64,000 nucleotides of DNA from Chrysopilus asiliformis (taxonomy: Eukaryota; Arthropoda; Insecta; Diptera; Rhagionidae): contig OZ035962.1 in the NCBI GenBank assembly GCA_964034945.1, positions 66,917,274 to 66,981,273 of the forward strand. The letters run 5' to 3'. Within the stretch, counting starts at the first letter, position 1. Each line of letters begins with the position of its first letter. The notes below the pieces were generated by a model. The model was given only the letters and a program-made list of their open reading frames with translations, did not search any database and was not told where the DNA came from. Below are positions 29,463-40,761 of the stretch, in pieces. Made by a program: the position numbers and the translations under genes.

Positions 29463-31390
29463 TGATTAAGCCGTAAAACGCGGAAATATTCGTTTTCTGG
29501 AATTTTATGTTGTTGGAGAAAAAACTCCCGCATTTCAGCGAAATTTCAGCAATTGTGCGTCGACTGAGTCATTCGGCGAATGTTTGCGCGAATGTGTTCG
29601 TCTAGATCTGCCGAATTGCTCGTTAAAGTTTGATTCGCTCTCATCCCGGGAGAGTGTGGAGATAGAGTAAAAATTAAGAACCGCTTAGAGGTCATTATAT
29701 TGTGTACTCAGTTCAAATTAGAGGCCATCAAGGCAAAAAATTACTTTCCTCCGAGTGAGAGTTTTTATAATATGTTTCTTCTCTTTTTCGAGTAGCATTT
29801 TTCATAACATTTGCATTAATTGGAACTAAATCCGTGAAATTCTTAGAAAAATATTCATTTTATTTTTACTAAAAAAAGGAAAAAACACAGTCTGAAATAA
29901 GTTTGGCCTAATTTTAAAATCTTTAAAACAATAGCCGCTTGCCTGTTTTTTGCAAAACTAAATTGAAAGCTTTTTAAGGCAATGAAAAGAGAACCTAAAG
30001 TCAATTAAGCTCTCTTAACAGTTTTATTTGTTGACTATTCAACTACAACGCATATTGTGTACATATTTAAGATACTTCTTCAAACTCGAAAATTACAAAA
30101 TTTCCTGTTTATTTTGCAATATAAGTCACCCCTTATTTAATTTACACGATGTCTGTTCGTATGGCACATAATATTCTTATAATATTGTCATAAGTAATAA
30201 AAGTCCTTTTAATCTGGATCAGTATGAAGTTTTTAATTTTATAAGCATTTTGATGAACACAAATTGTATAAATATAATTTCTATAATTATGCAACGTGTA
30301 TAGTAGTACGGCTTGAGAGATTCTTTAATTATATCGACGTAAAAAACTGTAGACATTTCTCTTGAATAGAACTGGTAGTTTAATTATGGTTTAAGTGTTT
30401 GAACAAGACTTTGAAAATTTGTCGAAACATTGTCATTGCTTTATTATGCTACCTGTCGCCGATATAATCTATTTGAAGTCCTTGCGACTGAAATACGAGT
30501 ATATTTAAACAGGTTGTCTTTTAAGAATAAGAAAGCCTCGTGTCCCTAGCAATAGACGAGATATAATATACTATATATATACCAGCGGCAAACAGAATTG
30601 GTTCTGCATGTGGTGGTGAATATTCAAGGTCATGACATTAAAATTTTCCCCTAGTATATTTTATTTAAGCATTGCGGTGTTTTCTAATTTTTTAACATTC
30701 AATGCGATATCGCAAGGAAGAAATCTTTGAAATGTTTTCGATTTTAAATTTAAGCGCTGTACATATTAAGATTAACAGCTTTAAGATTAAACTTTGAGGG
30801 GTGCGTTATGATTGTATTGGACTTTTCCTGATATCTCTGATTCCTCCGGGAAATATGAGAGTGACATTGATTGATTCTTAAAAGGTAAAAAATTTCCAAT
30901 GATAGGTTTTCAGAGGCTTTTGGTTTCCTTTAATAGATTGATTACATTCTGGATGGTTATTTGTAATCATATGACGAACTGAAAGACTGATCGAGATCTA
31001 CGAGTATCTAAAGGACGGTCGTGACAAAAAAAATATTTGGACATAGGCACACGTTTCTCCAGTAAACTCTACTATCACATAAAAAATGGCCCAGTAAAGG
31101 GGCGGGGGGAAAGTAGGGGTATTCACATTTGCTATTAACCTTCTGTCTTCCAGTTAAATTTGGGTAAATATTTGAAAAAAGCAAAAATATACCTAGTGAG
31201 CAATTCGCTCACATTTGACAGTTTTACTTAATACAAAAAGTGTTGAAAAACTGAGTCGAAGTGATAGAAATCTGTGTTTTAAGTGATTTGCTGATTAATG
31301 AAAATAATTAGAATGGTTTCCGAAAAGGAAAAACGGATTCAGTGAAAAACATAACCAAAGCTATACTTGCCAATCTGGCAATTATTGAAT
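29463..31390. other. No recognisable feature
   Basis: Nearly 2 kb of AT-rich sequence. I found no ORF with a domain, no inverted-repeat pair and no retroposon tail. Confidence 0.4.
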
Positions 31391-31830
31391 ACCCGTATGG
31401 TGATTTAAGTGAACAGTTGTATCAAAATTCCACTTTTTTGAAGTCAAACTTTCCAATAAGATTTTTTAAAACTTGTTCCAATCGGATTTTGATGTATGGG
31501 AGTTTTATGTAGAAATATATCCTAAATAACTTTTGTTCTTGCACTTTTTTGATAAGATGCACCGTTTTTGAGATATTCACAAAAAACGTTTTCGTTCGTT
31601 TTTGTCCATTTTTGCCCATGAACGAACTTAGCCTCACATTGTACGAAAAACGGATCTGCGCAAAATTTTAAATCTCTAGCTCAATCCGTGCGCCCGCAAT
31701 CCGCGCCACAGATGGACAGACGGACGGACATGCAAAATTCATTGTTTTTTTATCATTCTAAACACACTGGTGTAATTCATTTTTGTGTGTGATGACGGGA
31801 TCTTGGCGTTACAAACGGTAAGGCATTCTA
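31391..31830 (+). repeat. ACCCGTATGG element, copy 1 (truncated)
   Basis: Begins ACCCGTATGGTGA and matches 41069-41594 in reverse complement. Shared words include AGTCAAACTTTCCAATAAGA, CGGATTTTGATGTATGGGAG, CTCAATCCGTGCGCCCGC, GACAGACGGACGGACATG and GATGACGGGATCTTGGCG. The right terminus seen in copy 2 is missing here. Non-coding. Confidence 0.75.
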
Positions 31831-31929
31831 AAATTTATACAAAAACTTTAAGCTTGCAATGAAGCTAGTTTGACTGATATTTGAAACGCGTCGCCATATG
31901 ACTGCTTCCGAAAGCGCTCAATTTTGTCA

Positions 31930-32200
31930 AAAAGAGCTTTGAATTTATGACCAAAAACTCAACAAATGTCACCGCTCAAGCACCATAGTCACCTAATATG
32001 GCCGTTTGAGTTCTTCCTGTGTCCGAAGCAAAAATCACCACTTCGCGGAAGGCATTGAGGCCATAAATGAAAATTCGCTGTGGGAGCTAAAGGCCATACT
32101 TTAATCAGCCTACGAAAAATGTATGGAGGATTGTGTCAAACACTGGCATAGTTGTAGGATTGTGTCAAACACTGGCATAATGGTAGTGCAATTGATGGGG
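31930..32200 (+). pseudogene. Mariner transposase C-terminal relic
   Basis: Fragments in shifting frames read TKNSTNVTAQAP, SPNMAV (third catalytic Asp replaced or lost), then ENSLWELKAI, SAYEKCMEDCVKHWHSC, the ending typical of one mariner subfamily. A 24-bp unit (AGGATTGTGTCAAACACTGG...) is tandemly duplicated at 32135-32182. No terminal repeats were found. Dead. Confidence 0.75.
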
Positions 32201-32328
32201 CCTTTTTTTGTGTTTTATTTAACAATTCGGGATACTTTTTACACACAATGTATTTATTTTTTATGGTTACTGCCGCAGTTTTTTTTTTTGAAACTAAATA
32301 TTTTTTCTGGAGATATTAAAGTCTTTTA

Positions 32329-32455
32329 GGCCCGTTTGCTAAAACAAGTCATAACAATTTAAGTTGTGCTTAGCCTCCTTAAACCATAGAAATTCTGGGT
32401 CTTAAATAATTTAAGTTGAACATAAGACGCTATGACTTGTTTTAGCAAACGGGCC
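32329..32455. mobile_element. Tourist-like MITE, TTA duplication
   Basis: GGCCCGTTTGCTAAAACAAG starts both ends (arms of about 25 bp). TTA lies at 32326-32328 and 32456-32458. A 3-bp TTA duplication is the PIF/Harbinger signature. Confidence 0.85.
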
Positions 32456-34201
32456 TTAGATGATCTTCAAATTTCGTCACCATAGTACAATTTTTGGACT
32501 GTTTTCTATTGAATTTCGCACTATCTTTGAAAGTTTGTCATAAAAAGGCACTATAGCACAAAAATTTTTAAATATCTCAATAATTAGGGGACAAATAAGA
32601 AAAAGACTTTGCAAAGTAACCACTCTTTTAATTTAAATTTCTTTCATAAGTTGAAGCGAAAAAAAATAAAAAAAAAACGAAGAAATAATTGGTTCTGAAG
32701 CTCAATTCTTCACAGTTAAAGTTAAGTAATAATTTATATCCCATTTCTACAAAATGGATTTTCTAAACGAGAGTTCTCCAGGGAATATCTTTTGTTACAA
32801 AAGAAATTGTATTCTAAGACTTGGAAATGTAGAAAACGGAATTGAATGATTTCTTATGCTTGCCTAAGACAGTTATAAATTGAAAAGGTAGCTTGGGTTT
32901 CATAAAATTGCCTGCAGTTAATTCAGAAAGATAGCGTTTTTCACAATTTTTAACTCTTCTTTTTGTTTAATGGATTCTCGAATATCCTTTTCTGATTTTC
33001 ATTTTCTCATGTTGCTTGTTTCATATCAACGCCATTTAAAATAAATTTAAAAATTAAAAAGGGATTATCTGGATCTGAAAAAAAAAACAATAATGCCGTA
33101 AAATATTAATGTGAAAACTGTCAATCGGTGACACAATTTAAGTAAATTGAATGGCAGTATTTTCATTATGATCTTTTTGTTGAATTTCACAAGTTAAATA
33201 TCTATAGATGACTTAAAATTTCATTCGCACACAAAGACAGATTACATAGCATATTTTAAAAGCCTTCCTGTATACAAAACACAAAGAAAAGAAGAAGAAG
33301 AAACGAACAAGATTGAAGGAAAACTTTCCCAGGGCTTTTTTGTTCGGGCGATTTCCATATTCACCATCATGGGCCGCTCACTATTCTGTTGCAGACGTTG
33401 AACCATTATGACGGAATATTTTATATAAATTAATATTTGGCTGATACTTTTTCGAGGTTGTCGACTAAACAAGATTCCATCATATAATCTTAAAAAAAGG
33501 TTTAGATTTAGGCTACAAAAATGTGAGAAAATATGAAATTCGATTTTCGTTGGTTTTCAGATGTGGCTCCTGGTGATCACATCGATGACTTTGCTGTAAT
33601 CGTATCTGACAGGTTTGTAACACGAAAACGGCAGAATCCTGATGGGTGTGCGGTCTTGTGGAGATTAAAATATGAATTTTCTATGAGCTCTAGGTCGAGT
33701 AAATGTTCATAAATAAGCAAATAGCATCCATAACTCGATAGAATTTACCAGGAACGATCCGATGAGCGGAAGCTAAATGGCATAATTTAGACATTCCTAT
33801 ATAACATATATTTATATGTTATATATCTGTTTACGTTTCGATCAGGCAAAGGAGTTTAGGAATAAATCAATTTAAAACAACATATTTTCTCATTTTTTTT
33901 TTCAACATTCTCGATTATGTTGTAACATTTTATCGACAAATTGGGATACATGTGATTGGATTCGAAAATCTCAAATATGTGGTCGCAACGAGTTGATAGT
34001 GTTTAATATTATACATATATAAGAAAAAAATACTATTTTAAAATCATTCGTAAATAAATAGCTATTTATTTGTTAATACGCAATTTTATAAGCGAAATAT
34101 GGGTACCTTGAATGAAAGATTTGTAATTTTTACTTTAATTTATGCCTTCTTTAGGTTTTCATGACTAAATGACTACATTTACATATCAATTGTTTTAGAC
34201 C
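32456..34201. other. No recognisable feature
   Basis: AT-rich. A 76-codon minus-strand ORF at 33242-33472 has no domain I can name. A short palindrome (AACATATATTTATATGTT) lies near 33805. Confidence 0.4.
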
Positions 34202-34623
34202 ATTGAATATGTACAAATATAGAAGAATAATGATTAGTTTTCACCTTGGGCCGATGGTGGCGATAGTGATCATTTTTATGTAATATTGTAGCTTTTAGTA
34301 TAGATTCAAATTGAGAATTTCCCCACAAATATCCCAGACCAAAAAGCACGCACACATTTAAGAAGCAAAGCGGTGTTGCGTTGATTCTTATGGTGTCATA
34401 CGAGGAATGAACTGAACACGTACAGCACACAATGATAAACCGCGATCATTGCGATTACAAATTTCCCATTGTGCTTAAAGTTTTAGGGTATTTTAGTTAA
34501 TACACATACCTAAGCTTTAAGTTTGGGGGATTTTTATTTAATACTTGAACCGCAGACACTTTCGCTACCATCGGCCCAAGGTAAAAACTAATCATTATTC
34601 TTCTATATTTGTACATATTCAAT
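34202..34623. repeat. Large inverted repeat, 57-bp arms
   Basis: Arms 34202-34258 and 34567-34623 (ATTGAATATGTACAAATATA...CCGATGGT) are nearly perfect inverted copies around a spacer of about 308 bp. It could be a MITE or an inverted duplication. No clear target duplication. Confidence 0.75.
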
Positions 34624-34626
34624 GTT

Positions 34627-34725
34627 TAGACGCATAATTTTGCGTGACTCGAAATTGCCTGTTATTGTTGGTACAAAAGAACATGTACTACAGACAATTT
34701 CGAGTCACGCCAAGTGATGCGTCTA
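34627..34725. mobile_element. 99-bp hairpin MITE
   Basis: TAGACGCATAATTTTGCGTG at the left pairs with GCGTGACTC/GAGTCACGC and ATGCGTCTA at the right. It directly abuts the inverted repeat ending at 34623. Confidence 0.75.
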
Positions 34726-34861
34726 CAAGAATCCACCTGTCAGATTGCATATATAATACTAGTATTATATTACGTAGTACTAATATGGGTTGAGTTTATT
34801 CGCTAGTATTAAAGTTTGACAGCCGTTGAATTGGGTCAGAAGCGTGAACAAATCTTATACA

Positions 34862-35276
34862 CAGACTGGCATACTGACTAACTGACAGATTGACAGATTG
34901 CCAGATTGACAGACTGCAAGACTGCAAGACAGCAAGACTGCAAGACTGCAAGACTGACAGACTGACAGACTGACAGACTGACAGACTGACAGACTGACAG
35001 ACTGACAAACGGACAAACGGACAAACGGACAAACGGACAAACGGACAAACGGACAAACGGACAAACGGACAAACGGACAAACGGACAAACGGACAAACGG
35101 ACAAACGGACAAACGGACAAACGGACAAACGGACAAATTGACAAACTGACAAACTGACAAACTGACAAACTGACAAACTGACAAACTGACAAACTGACAA
35201 ACTGGCAAACTGACAAACTGACAAACTGACAAACTGACAAACGGACAAACTGACAAACCGACAAACTGACACAGGA
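34862..35276. repeat. 8-bp minisatellite in homogeneous blocks
   Basis: About 415 bp of 8-bp units arranged as blocks: ACTGCAAG-type near 34914-34955, ACTGACAG-type to about 35000, sixteen ACGGACAA units at 35009-35136, then ACTGACAA units to about 35276. Eight is not a multiple of three and no unit contains a stop, so all three minus frames stay open; these ORFs are not genes. Confidence 0.95.
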
Positions 35277-35695
35277 TTTCTTTTTGAAATGAAATTGGTT
35301 AAAGATTATTTTTTTCTTTTTGTTAATAAAAATTCAAATCTTCAAGTCCATCAACTTTTAAGCTTATGTTGAGAAAATTTTTCATTGAATTAACGTGAAC
35401 GTAGCAACTGCCCTTTGGCCTCGAAATCATTTAATGATATTTAGTTTTTGAAGTACTCCGAAAATTGATCTGCCCCAATTGATCCGTTATTAACATTTTT
35501 GTAATAGTGCTCCAATCGACTCAGGAGTGCTCGGGAAATGATTTTCAGGAAAAATTAAGAGGCTGAAGATTTTCATGAATGCAATACTTGATTATACTTC
35601 GTATAAGAAAGTAAAAATATGGTTACACTATTTAAAATAGTCTCTTTCTAAACGCATCGGTTTAACCACGAAAAAATTTTAAATATTGCATAAGG
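35277..35695. other. No recognisable feature
   Basis: AT-rich sequence between the minisatellite and the hAT element. Confidence 0.45.
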
Positions 35696-35703
35696 GTGTG
35701 AAG

Positions 35704-36982
35704 TAGGGCTTCTCAAACGGGATCCCGGGATCCCGTTTTCCCGGGATCCCGGGGGTAAAATATCATCCCGTTATCCCGGGATTTCAATTAAATTTCCCGG
35801 GAATCCCGCTATTTCTTATTAACATTTTTTTTACTCTTTTTAACGATATTAAAAATATTGTAACACGAAATTTGCGTAATTTTTACTTCTTTTTCCCTCT
35901 AGTAACGAATTTTGTTCAAAATTAGGAAAATATAATATAGATGGTACTCCAGTTACCAATATTTTAAAATTAGAAAAAATCAAAATAGATCAAGTTACCA
36001 ATATTTTGTAGTTTTGGTTTGTATCGTTGCCTGTGGTTATTTTATATTTAAGTTTTTGTAATTAAAAATATTAATACAGTAATCCCCCGCTATACGGACG
36101 CTCGTTTTACGGAAATTCGAAGTTACGGACATGACTAATATAGGAACAAATTCGCTATACGGATAAAAAAATTCGCTATTACGGACAAAAAAAATTTTTT
36201 TTTGAATCACAGAAAAAAATCAAGTAAAAGTCCCCCATAATTATGTTGTATTTATTGTAAATGTACATACTTAATTTCTCCGAAATTTCTGACACATTTT
36301 GTGTATACACAAAAGAGAATTAAAAAAAGGCAATAAAAAACTGCAGTGCGGTGTATTTTTAAAAAATCTATTTGCTATTCTTAAGCGAGAACTCCAATTG
36401 GGCAGAGGCAGCAGCAGAGGCAGAAGCAGAAGCAGCAGCAGAATCTGCTTTCTGTCCCACAATGAAATTTGAATTCTGACGAAAATAGCAGAAACCTAAG
36501 TAGAAACAGCTACGTTTTTTTGTCCGCGGCATGATTTGTTCCATAATATTTTGTTGGTTTTAACATATTCAATTGATTTATGCTCCATTTCAAGTAGTAT
36601 AAATATTTTTTTTCTATAATTATATATACCACTAGAAGTTAAATAATTATTTTAATATATTATACTAATCTGTTTCGTATTACGGATTTTTTTGGTACGC
36701 ATCTATCTATTTTTAATACGAGCTTATACTAAAATAGGTTTCTTTTTACGGATTTTCGATATACGGACAGTTTCCGTAGAACGCATCCCGTCCGTAAAGC
36801 GGGGGATTACTGTAATTGAAAATCAATAACGCATTTTTTTTGTATTGTTTTGATTTTACACATTTTTCTCCCATCTAATTGGATAAATTCTTGCTTGTTA
36901 GCGAATCCCGGGATCCCGGGATTTTGAATATTTTTGTCCCGGAATCCCGGGATTTCATTTCTACGGGAAATGAGAAGCCCTA
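35704..36982. mobile_element. hAT-type element with 8-bp duplication, split by a pogo-like element
   Basis: GTGTGAAG occurs at 35696-35703 and 36983-36990. The ends are TAGGGCTTCTCA and its inverted copy. Both subterminal regions carry runs of CCCGGGATCCCGGG-type palindromes. Without the pogo-like insertion it is about 540 bp and non-coding. Confidence 0.93.
36077..36812. mobile_element. Pogo/Tigger-like non-autonomous element
   Basis: CAGTAATCCCCCGCTATACG begins the left end; the right end is the inverted match with small differences (arms of about 20 bp). TA flanks both sides. CAG-starting repeats with TA duplication and CGG-rich inner words are typical of pogo-like transposons. No transposase is seen. 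Inserted in the hAT element. Confidence 0.75.
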
Positions 36983-37043
36983 GTGTGAAGTACTGTATTT
37001 TATCACTGTATTCACGAAGAAGTACTTGCTTTTTTTATTATTA

Positions 37044-37494
37044 AGGCCGGAATATAATTGACACAACATTTACGGCGACATTTAAGATTTTAAACTCATA
37101 GCACCCTATGCTTCTGTATACAATCAATCCAACAAACTTTGCGGTCGTTAAAAGTTGAATCGAATTTGACTTTTTGTCGGTCAGCTCGCCGACAAAATTT
37201 CATGGTTGATTCAAAATGAAATCTTATGGGAACGTCATAAAATCTAAAGGGAAGTTAAAGGAAGTATTAGGAAGTATAGTTCGTATGCTGTGTTGCTCAC
37301 ATTCACATTCCAATTATGTATGATAATTAGTAACAAAAGAATGTTATATGTGGCTCACCGTCACATTGTTAAAATCAAATGAAAAGCAAATTACGTTTAA
37401 AACAACAAAGTGTGCGGAATTGTATTTGGAGGACAAATTTGTCGCCGTAATCTGTCGGCGTAAATGTTGTGTCGGGACAATTGTATTCCGACCT
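37044..37494. mobile_element. Harbinger-type MITE, TTA duplication
   Basis: AGGCCGGAATATAATTG and AGGTCGGAATACAATTG (right end read in reverse) bound 451 bp. TTA lies at 37041-37043 and 37495-37497. GTCGCCGTAA/TTACGGCGAC is shared inside the arms. A 78-codon ORF here is part of the repeat. Confidence 0.8.
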
Positions 37495-37497
37495 TTA

Positions 37498-38463
37498 TAC
37501 ACAGAATACAAACTCGATGCGTTTTATAATAAGTACCAAACACAATATTTTCAAATTTACATTACACATAGATTAATTTATTAATAAAAATTAAAGACAT
37601 TTGTTGTTTAGCACAACTCAGCAATTTATTCTAAATTTGATTGCCGCAATTTCGTTTTGTTTTAGATTAATATAGGAATTAGGTTTAAAGTATGTATTGT
37701 TTAAAATTCAAAACATCCAAGGTTGGTGTGCATTTTGTCAACTTTTTGCCTATGCCTTAAGAATTTTTGCTAGCAACGCATTTTTCTTTTTTGGTTGCAT
37801 TATTGTATGAAATGTGAAAAAATCCGAAGTTATTTTTTTTGTCGAGAATGGTACAGCTTTGATTAAAAGTCTCTGAGATGCATTTTGGTTAAAACAGTAC
37901 GCCTGCGGACCTTCGACTATAAATTAAATTTAACATATTATGGAAGAAATTTTTTGTCTAGTTGAGAAGGGACAATGTGAGTCACGGGTGTACACACACT
38001 ATTGTCATTACCGTCAGTTTCTCAAGTTCCATGGTTGAGTGCAGTCGCTCGTGCGGTACAAAGGGGGTTTTTTGTGGAGCATATTTCATGTGAAAAATTT
38101 GTTGTGGTAAGTTTTTTCCGTTATATTTTATTCGATTCGTTCGTTTTTGTCTGCATTGATCTTGTGTTCACCGGTGCCTCACAGTGTGCAAAAGTGAAAT
38201 AAGAGTTTGAGTCACCGGTGACTCACAAAGTACAGAAATGATTTTTGCGTTTTTTCCCAGTGTATACTAGCGGAGTAAGCGTTTTTTTTGGCTGGTAGCC
38301 AACGTGTTAACTAATCTAAAATTTACATCCGATGTTCCCCTCCTCACTACCCCGGGCACGGAAATGATTCCAATTGTATTTCGTAAATTTTTGCTTTGGA
38401 TTTCGTATTTATCGGCAATCCGATTTTATACTCGATGAAAACTAAATCACAGATTTTTCGCTT
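37498..38463. other. No clear feature
   Basis: AT-rich. A few GTGAGTCAC/GTGACTCAC words near 37980-38230 pair loosely. If the exon at 38466-38565 is real, this would be the start of its first intron. Confidence 0.4.
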
Positions 38464-38465
38464 AC

Positions 38466-38565
38466 CTGCAGCTTTATTAGGAGACGTTCCACCTTTCTGT
38501 TGATTACCGTCTTTTTTTCCATCTTTTGTTGAAGTAGAAGCTGCTTTTTCGCAGTCTCCAGACAT
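38466..38565 (-). CDS. Possible first coding exon of an unidentified gene
   Basis: On the minus strand, ATG at 38565 in an A-rich context (AAATTTAAAATG) opens about 33 codons of a charged, low-complexity sequence (MSGDCEKAAS..., with Lys/Asp/Gly/Gln-rich words). It ends at GCAG followed by GTAAGC at 38465-38460, a strong dipteran splice donor. The frame is still open past the donor for 39 more codons, so splicing is not proven. I do not recognise the protein and could not find a convincing next exon. It is not part of any repeat I detected, which is unusual in this window. It could be chance. Confidence 0.35.
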
Positions 38566-39023
38566 TTTAAATTTTTTTCCGTTTAAATAAAACCTTCAAA
38601 GTATTTTTTTTGTAGTTTTTTAGTCCTTAATATGAGAGGTCAATAATTTTTTGTTATATTTTGTGAATTATCAACACTTACTGGATTTGAAGGTGTGCTA
38701 ACTGATTTTAAATGTCAAAAAAGGTTTTTTACACAATATTTTAGGTGTTTTGTTTTACACAAATTTTTCTCTTAAGTCAATGAAATTTTTAAAATTTGCT
38801 TTGCGAAAAATTAACGATTTTTCGAAGCTTTTTTTAACTTTACATTTACATTTAAACGATTGTTATTATTATATTCTCCAATGTTTCTATTCACAAATTT
38901 AATATAAGCGCGAAAATTTGAATTACCTAGAAATTTACGAATATGTGTTTTTCACTTCGTTTCATTTTTTATATTTTTAAGTTTTAAAAGCAATCTATCA
39001 AATTGTATAATATAAGCTATATA
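38566..39023. other. AT-rich, nothing recognisable
   Basis: Would be 5' untranslated and promoter sequence if the 38466-38565 exon is real. No TATA or initiator arrangement stands out. Confidence 0.35.
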
Positions 39024-39334
39024 TTTTTAATGATCCGATTAAGAGATCTATATGGATCATAAAAAAAAGCGTAAGTGAGTTTATTCTGGGTTTTTGGGTT
39101 TAAATTTGTTTTTAGACTATTTTGTAACCCGTATGTTGTAGCAATAACTTTTAAAATCGCAAAACCCACCAGCTTGAACAGGAATAAACTCTTTTTTCTC
39201 GTCGCTAGGGTTTTTTTTTGGTTTAGGGTAATAACCCTATTAAGATGGAAATAGTATTCAATATCCATACACCTATGAAACCAAAGACGCAAGCTGAGAC
39301 ACGTACCGGAGGAAATTTTTTATTTCACATTTAA

Positions 39335-39786
39335 GCGGCCCCTAGACGTTCAATCTTGCAGTCAATCATGCTGTCACAGCAAAAAGCTTATTTGCACTAG
39401 ACGCTCAATCATGCACGCAAGCATCAGTTAATTCGAAACCGCCAAACCGACAGCACACAGCTTAAATTTTTCGCTTTTCGTCATCCACAGCTCACTTCTT
39501 TGCCTATATAACTCGAAAAAAGATTCCCAAAAAACTTTGTCTTTTATATGCGACATTTTTTCACTACTAAAAATTACGCTGAAATGACGAATCGATTGAC
39601 AGCTTCGCCATACACGTTCAAGCATGTTGTCATTCAAAAAACTCCCTTGAAAATTATCAAAATGATTTTAATATTGGCCAGCATGCTGGCAATCATGGAA
39701 TTTTGCATGACAGCATCACCATAGACGTTCAAAATGCTGTCACAGCATGCGATGATTGACTGCAAGATTGAACGTGTAGGGGCCGC
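39335..39786. mobile_element. Nested MITE with TTAA flanks
   Basis: GCGGCCCCTAGACGTTCAAT begins the left end, with an inverted match at the right (arms of about 38 bp). TTAA lies at 39331-39334 and 39787-39790. TTAA is the piggyBac target, but a TTA/TAA Harbinger reading is also possible. A minus-strand ORF (39428-39637) contains FWESFFELYRQRSELW, a MADF-like start, which favours a Harbinger origin. Confidence 0.7.
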
Positions 39787-40043
39787 TTAACTCAGAAAGC
39801 AAATCAGTATACCGATTCTGAGCATAATCGAAACTTATCGCCAGTGGAATATCGAAAAGAGGGAATTTTTTTTAAAGTTAGGAAATTTTCTTGAAAATCC
39901 GCAGCGATGAAGAATTTTTTACCTACCCGATGTGAATTTTATAAGTTGCAAGTGTAATAAGCAACCCAAAAAATCTCGATTTGACAGCCGCAAATGTACC
40001 GCGAAAAACTTTAGATAGTGTTTTTAATAATTTACCAAAGACA

Positions 40044-40403
40044 ATGAATTCCGCAGTACCCGTTTATTATTACTTTAGGAGGAATCAAATGCAAATAATG
40101 AGACGAAATCTACGGGACGCGTCAGATCCTTTTCCGATACCCGAAGAAAGGTAAAAAAGCGTAATTTATGTATGTTTAAGAACTTTAAATTTATGTGTTT
40201 TGTAGGTCTATAGAAATATATAGGCTTCCACAGGCAGTGGCTGTGGAAATAATTGAAAAGTTGACTCCGCACATGACTGAAGTGGGGCCCAATCGAACTT
40301 TAATATCGCCTGTTCTTCGTGTTTTGTGTGCGCTAAACTTACACGCAAACGCACTGTTTTCACTACCTCATAAAGCAAGTGATATCCATTGGAAATGTCG
40401 ATA
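40044..40403 (+). pseudogene. HARBI1-like transposase fragment with intron
   Basis: Exon 1 is 40044-40150 and exon 2 starts at 40206. The 55-base intron begins GTAAAA and ends TTTTGTAG, and joining keeps the frame across the arginine codon. The product reads RDASDPFPIPEER, then SIEIYRLPQAVAVEIIEKL and ISPVLRVLCALNLHA, the conserved N-terminal region of HARBI1/PIF nucleases. It stops at 40403 before any DDE catalytic residue, because the rest was deleted. It is not functional. The HARBI1 resemblance is from motif wording; the terminal repeats of the enclosing element agree. Confidence 0.78.
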
Positions 40404-40761
40404 AAAACGTTGGAAATGTGGAATAGATTTCCAGACGTCAAAACATTAGTGTTACCCGAGTGAAGGAAATCGCATTGGAAGTCAAACCTGCATTAGTGTG
40501 CTGTATCCACCAACACAATTAAAAGAAAGTTGAATATGTGCACATACTCGCTTGTCGATAATTATCGACAGTTCCCTCAGAATCCCTATACATATCATGA
40601 TCTCAATAAAACTTGGGTTACGCATTTGTATGAGAATTAATCCGGATATCCGATCGGATCATTAAAAAAATTCAGCTGTTGTGTTCTTATCGACGCAAAT
40701 ATTTTTTTTGAATCGCATTCTTACAAAATTAAAATCCCCTCCTGATATGAATTTTACCTCT

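Larger units (their letters stand above)
39024..40670 (+). mobile_element. PIF/Harbinger-like element with nested MITE
   Basis: The ends TTTAATGATCCGAT (39027) and ATCGGATCATTAAA (to about 40665) are inverted. The left terminus can also form its own hairpin (TAATGATCC...GGATCAT). It contains a HARBI1-like 5' coding fragment and a nested element at 39335-39786. A deleted copy in reverse lies at 25205-25555. Confidence 0.7.

Noticed and set aside
34796..35272. Three overlapping minus-strand ORFs of 128-158 codons
   Set aside because: They are the three frames of an 8-bp repeat that lacks stop codons; the periodic Ser-Val-Cys/Phe-Val products are artefacts.
34862..35276. CRISPR-like array
   Set aside because: 8-bp contiguous units with no spacers, in a eukaryotic context.
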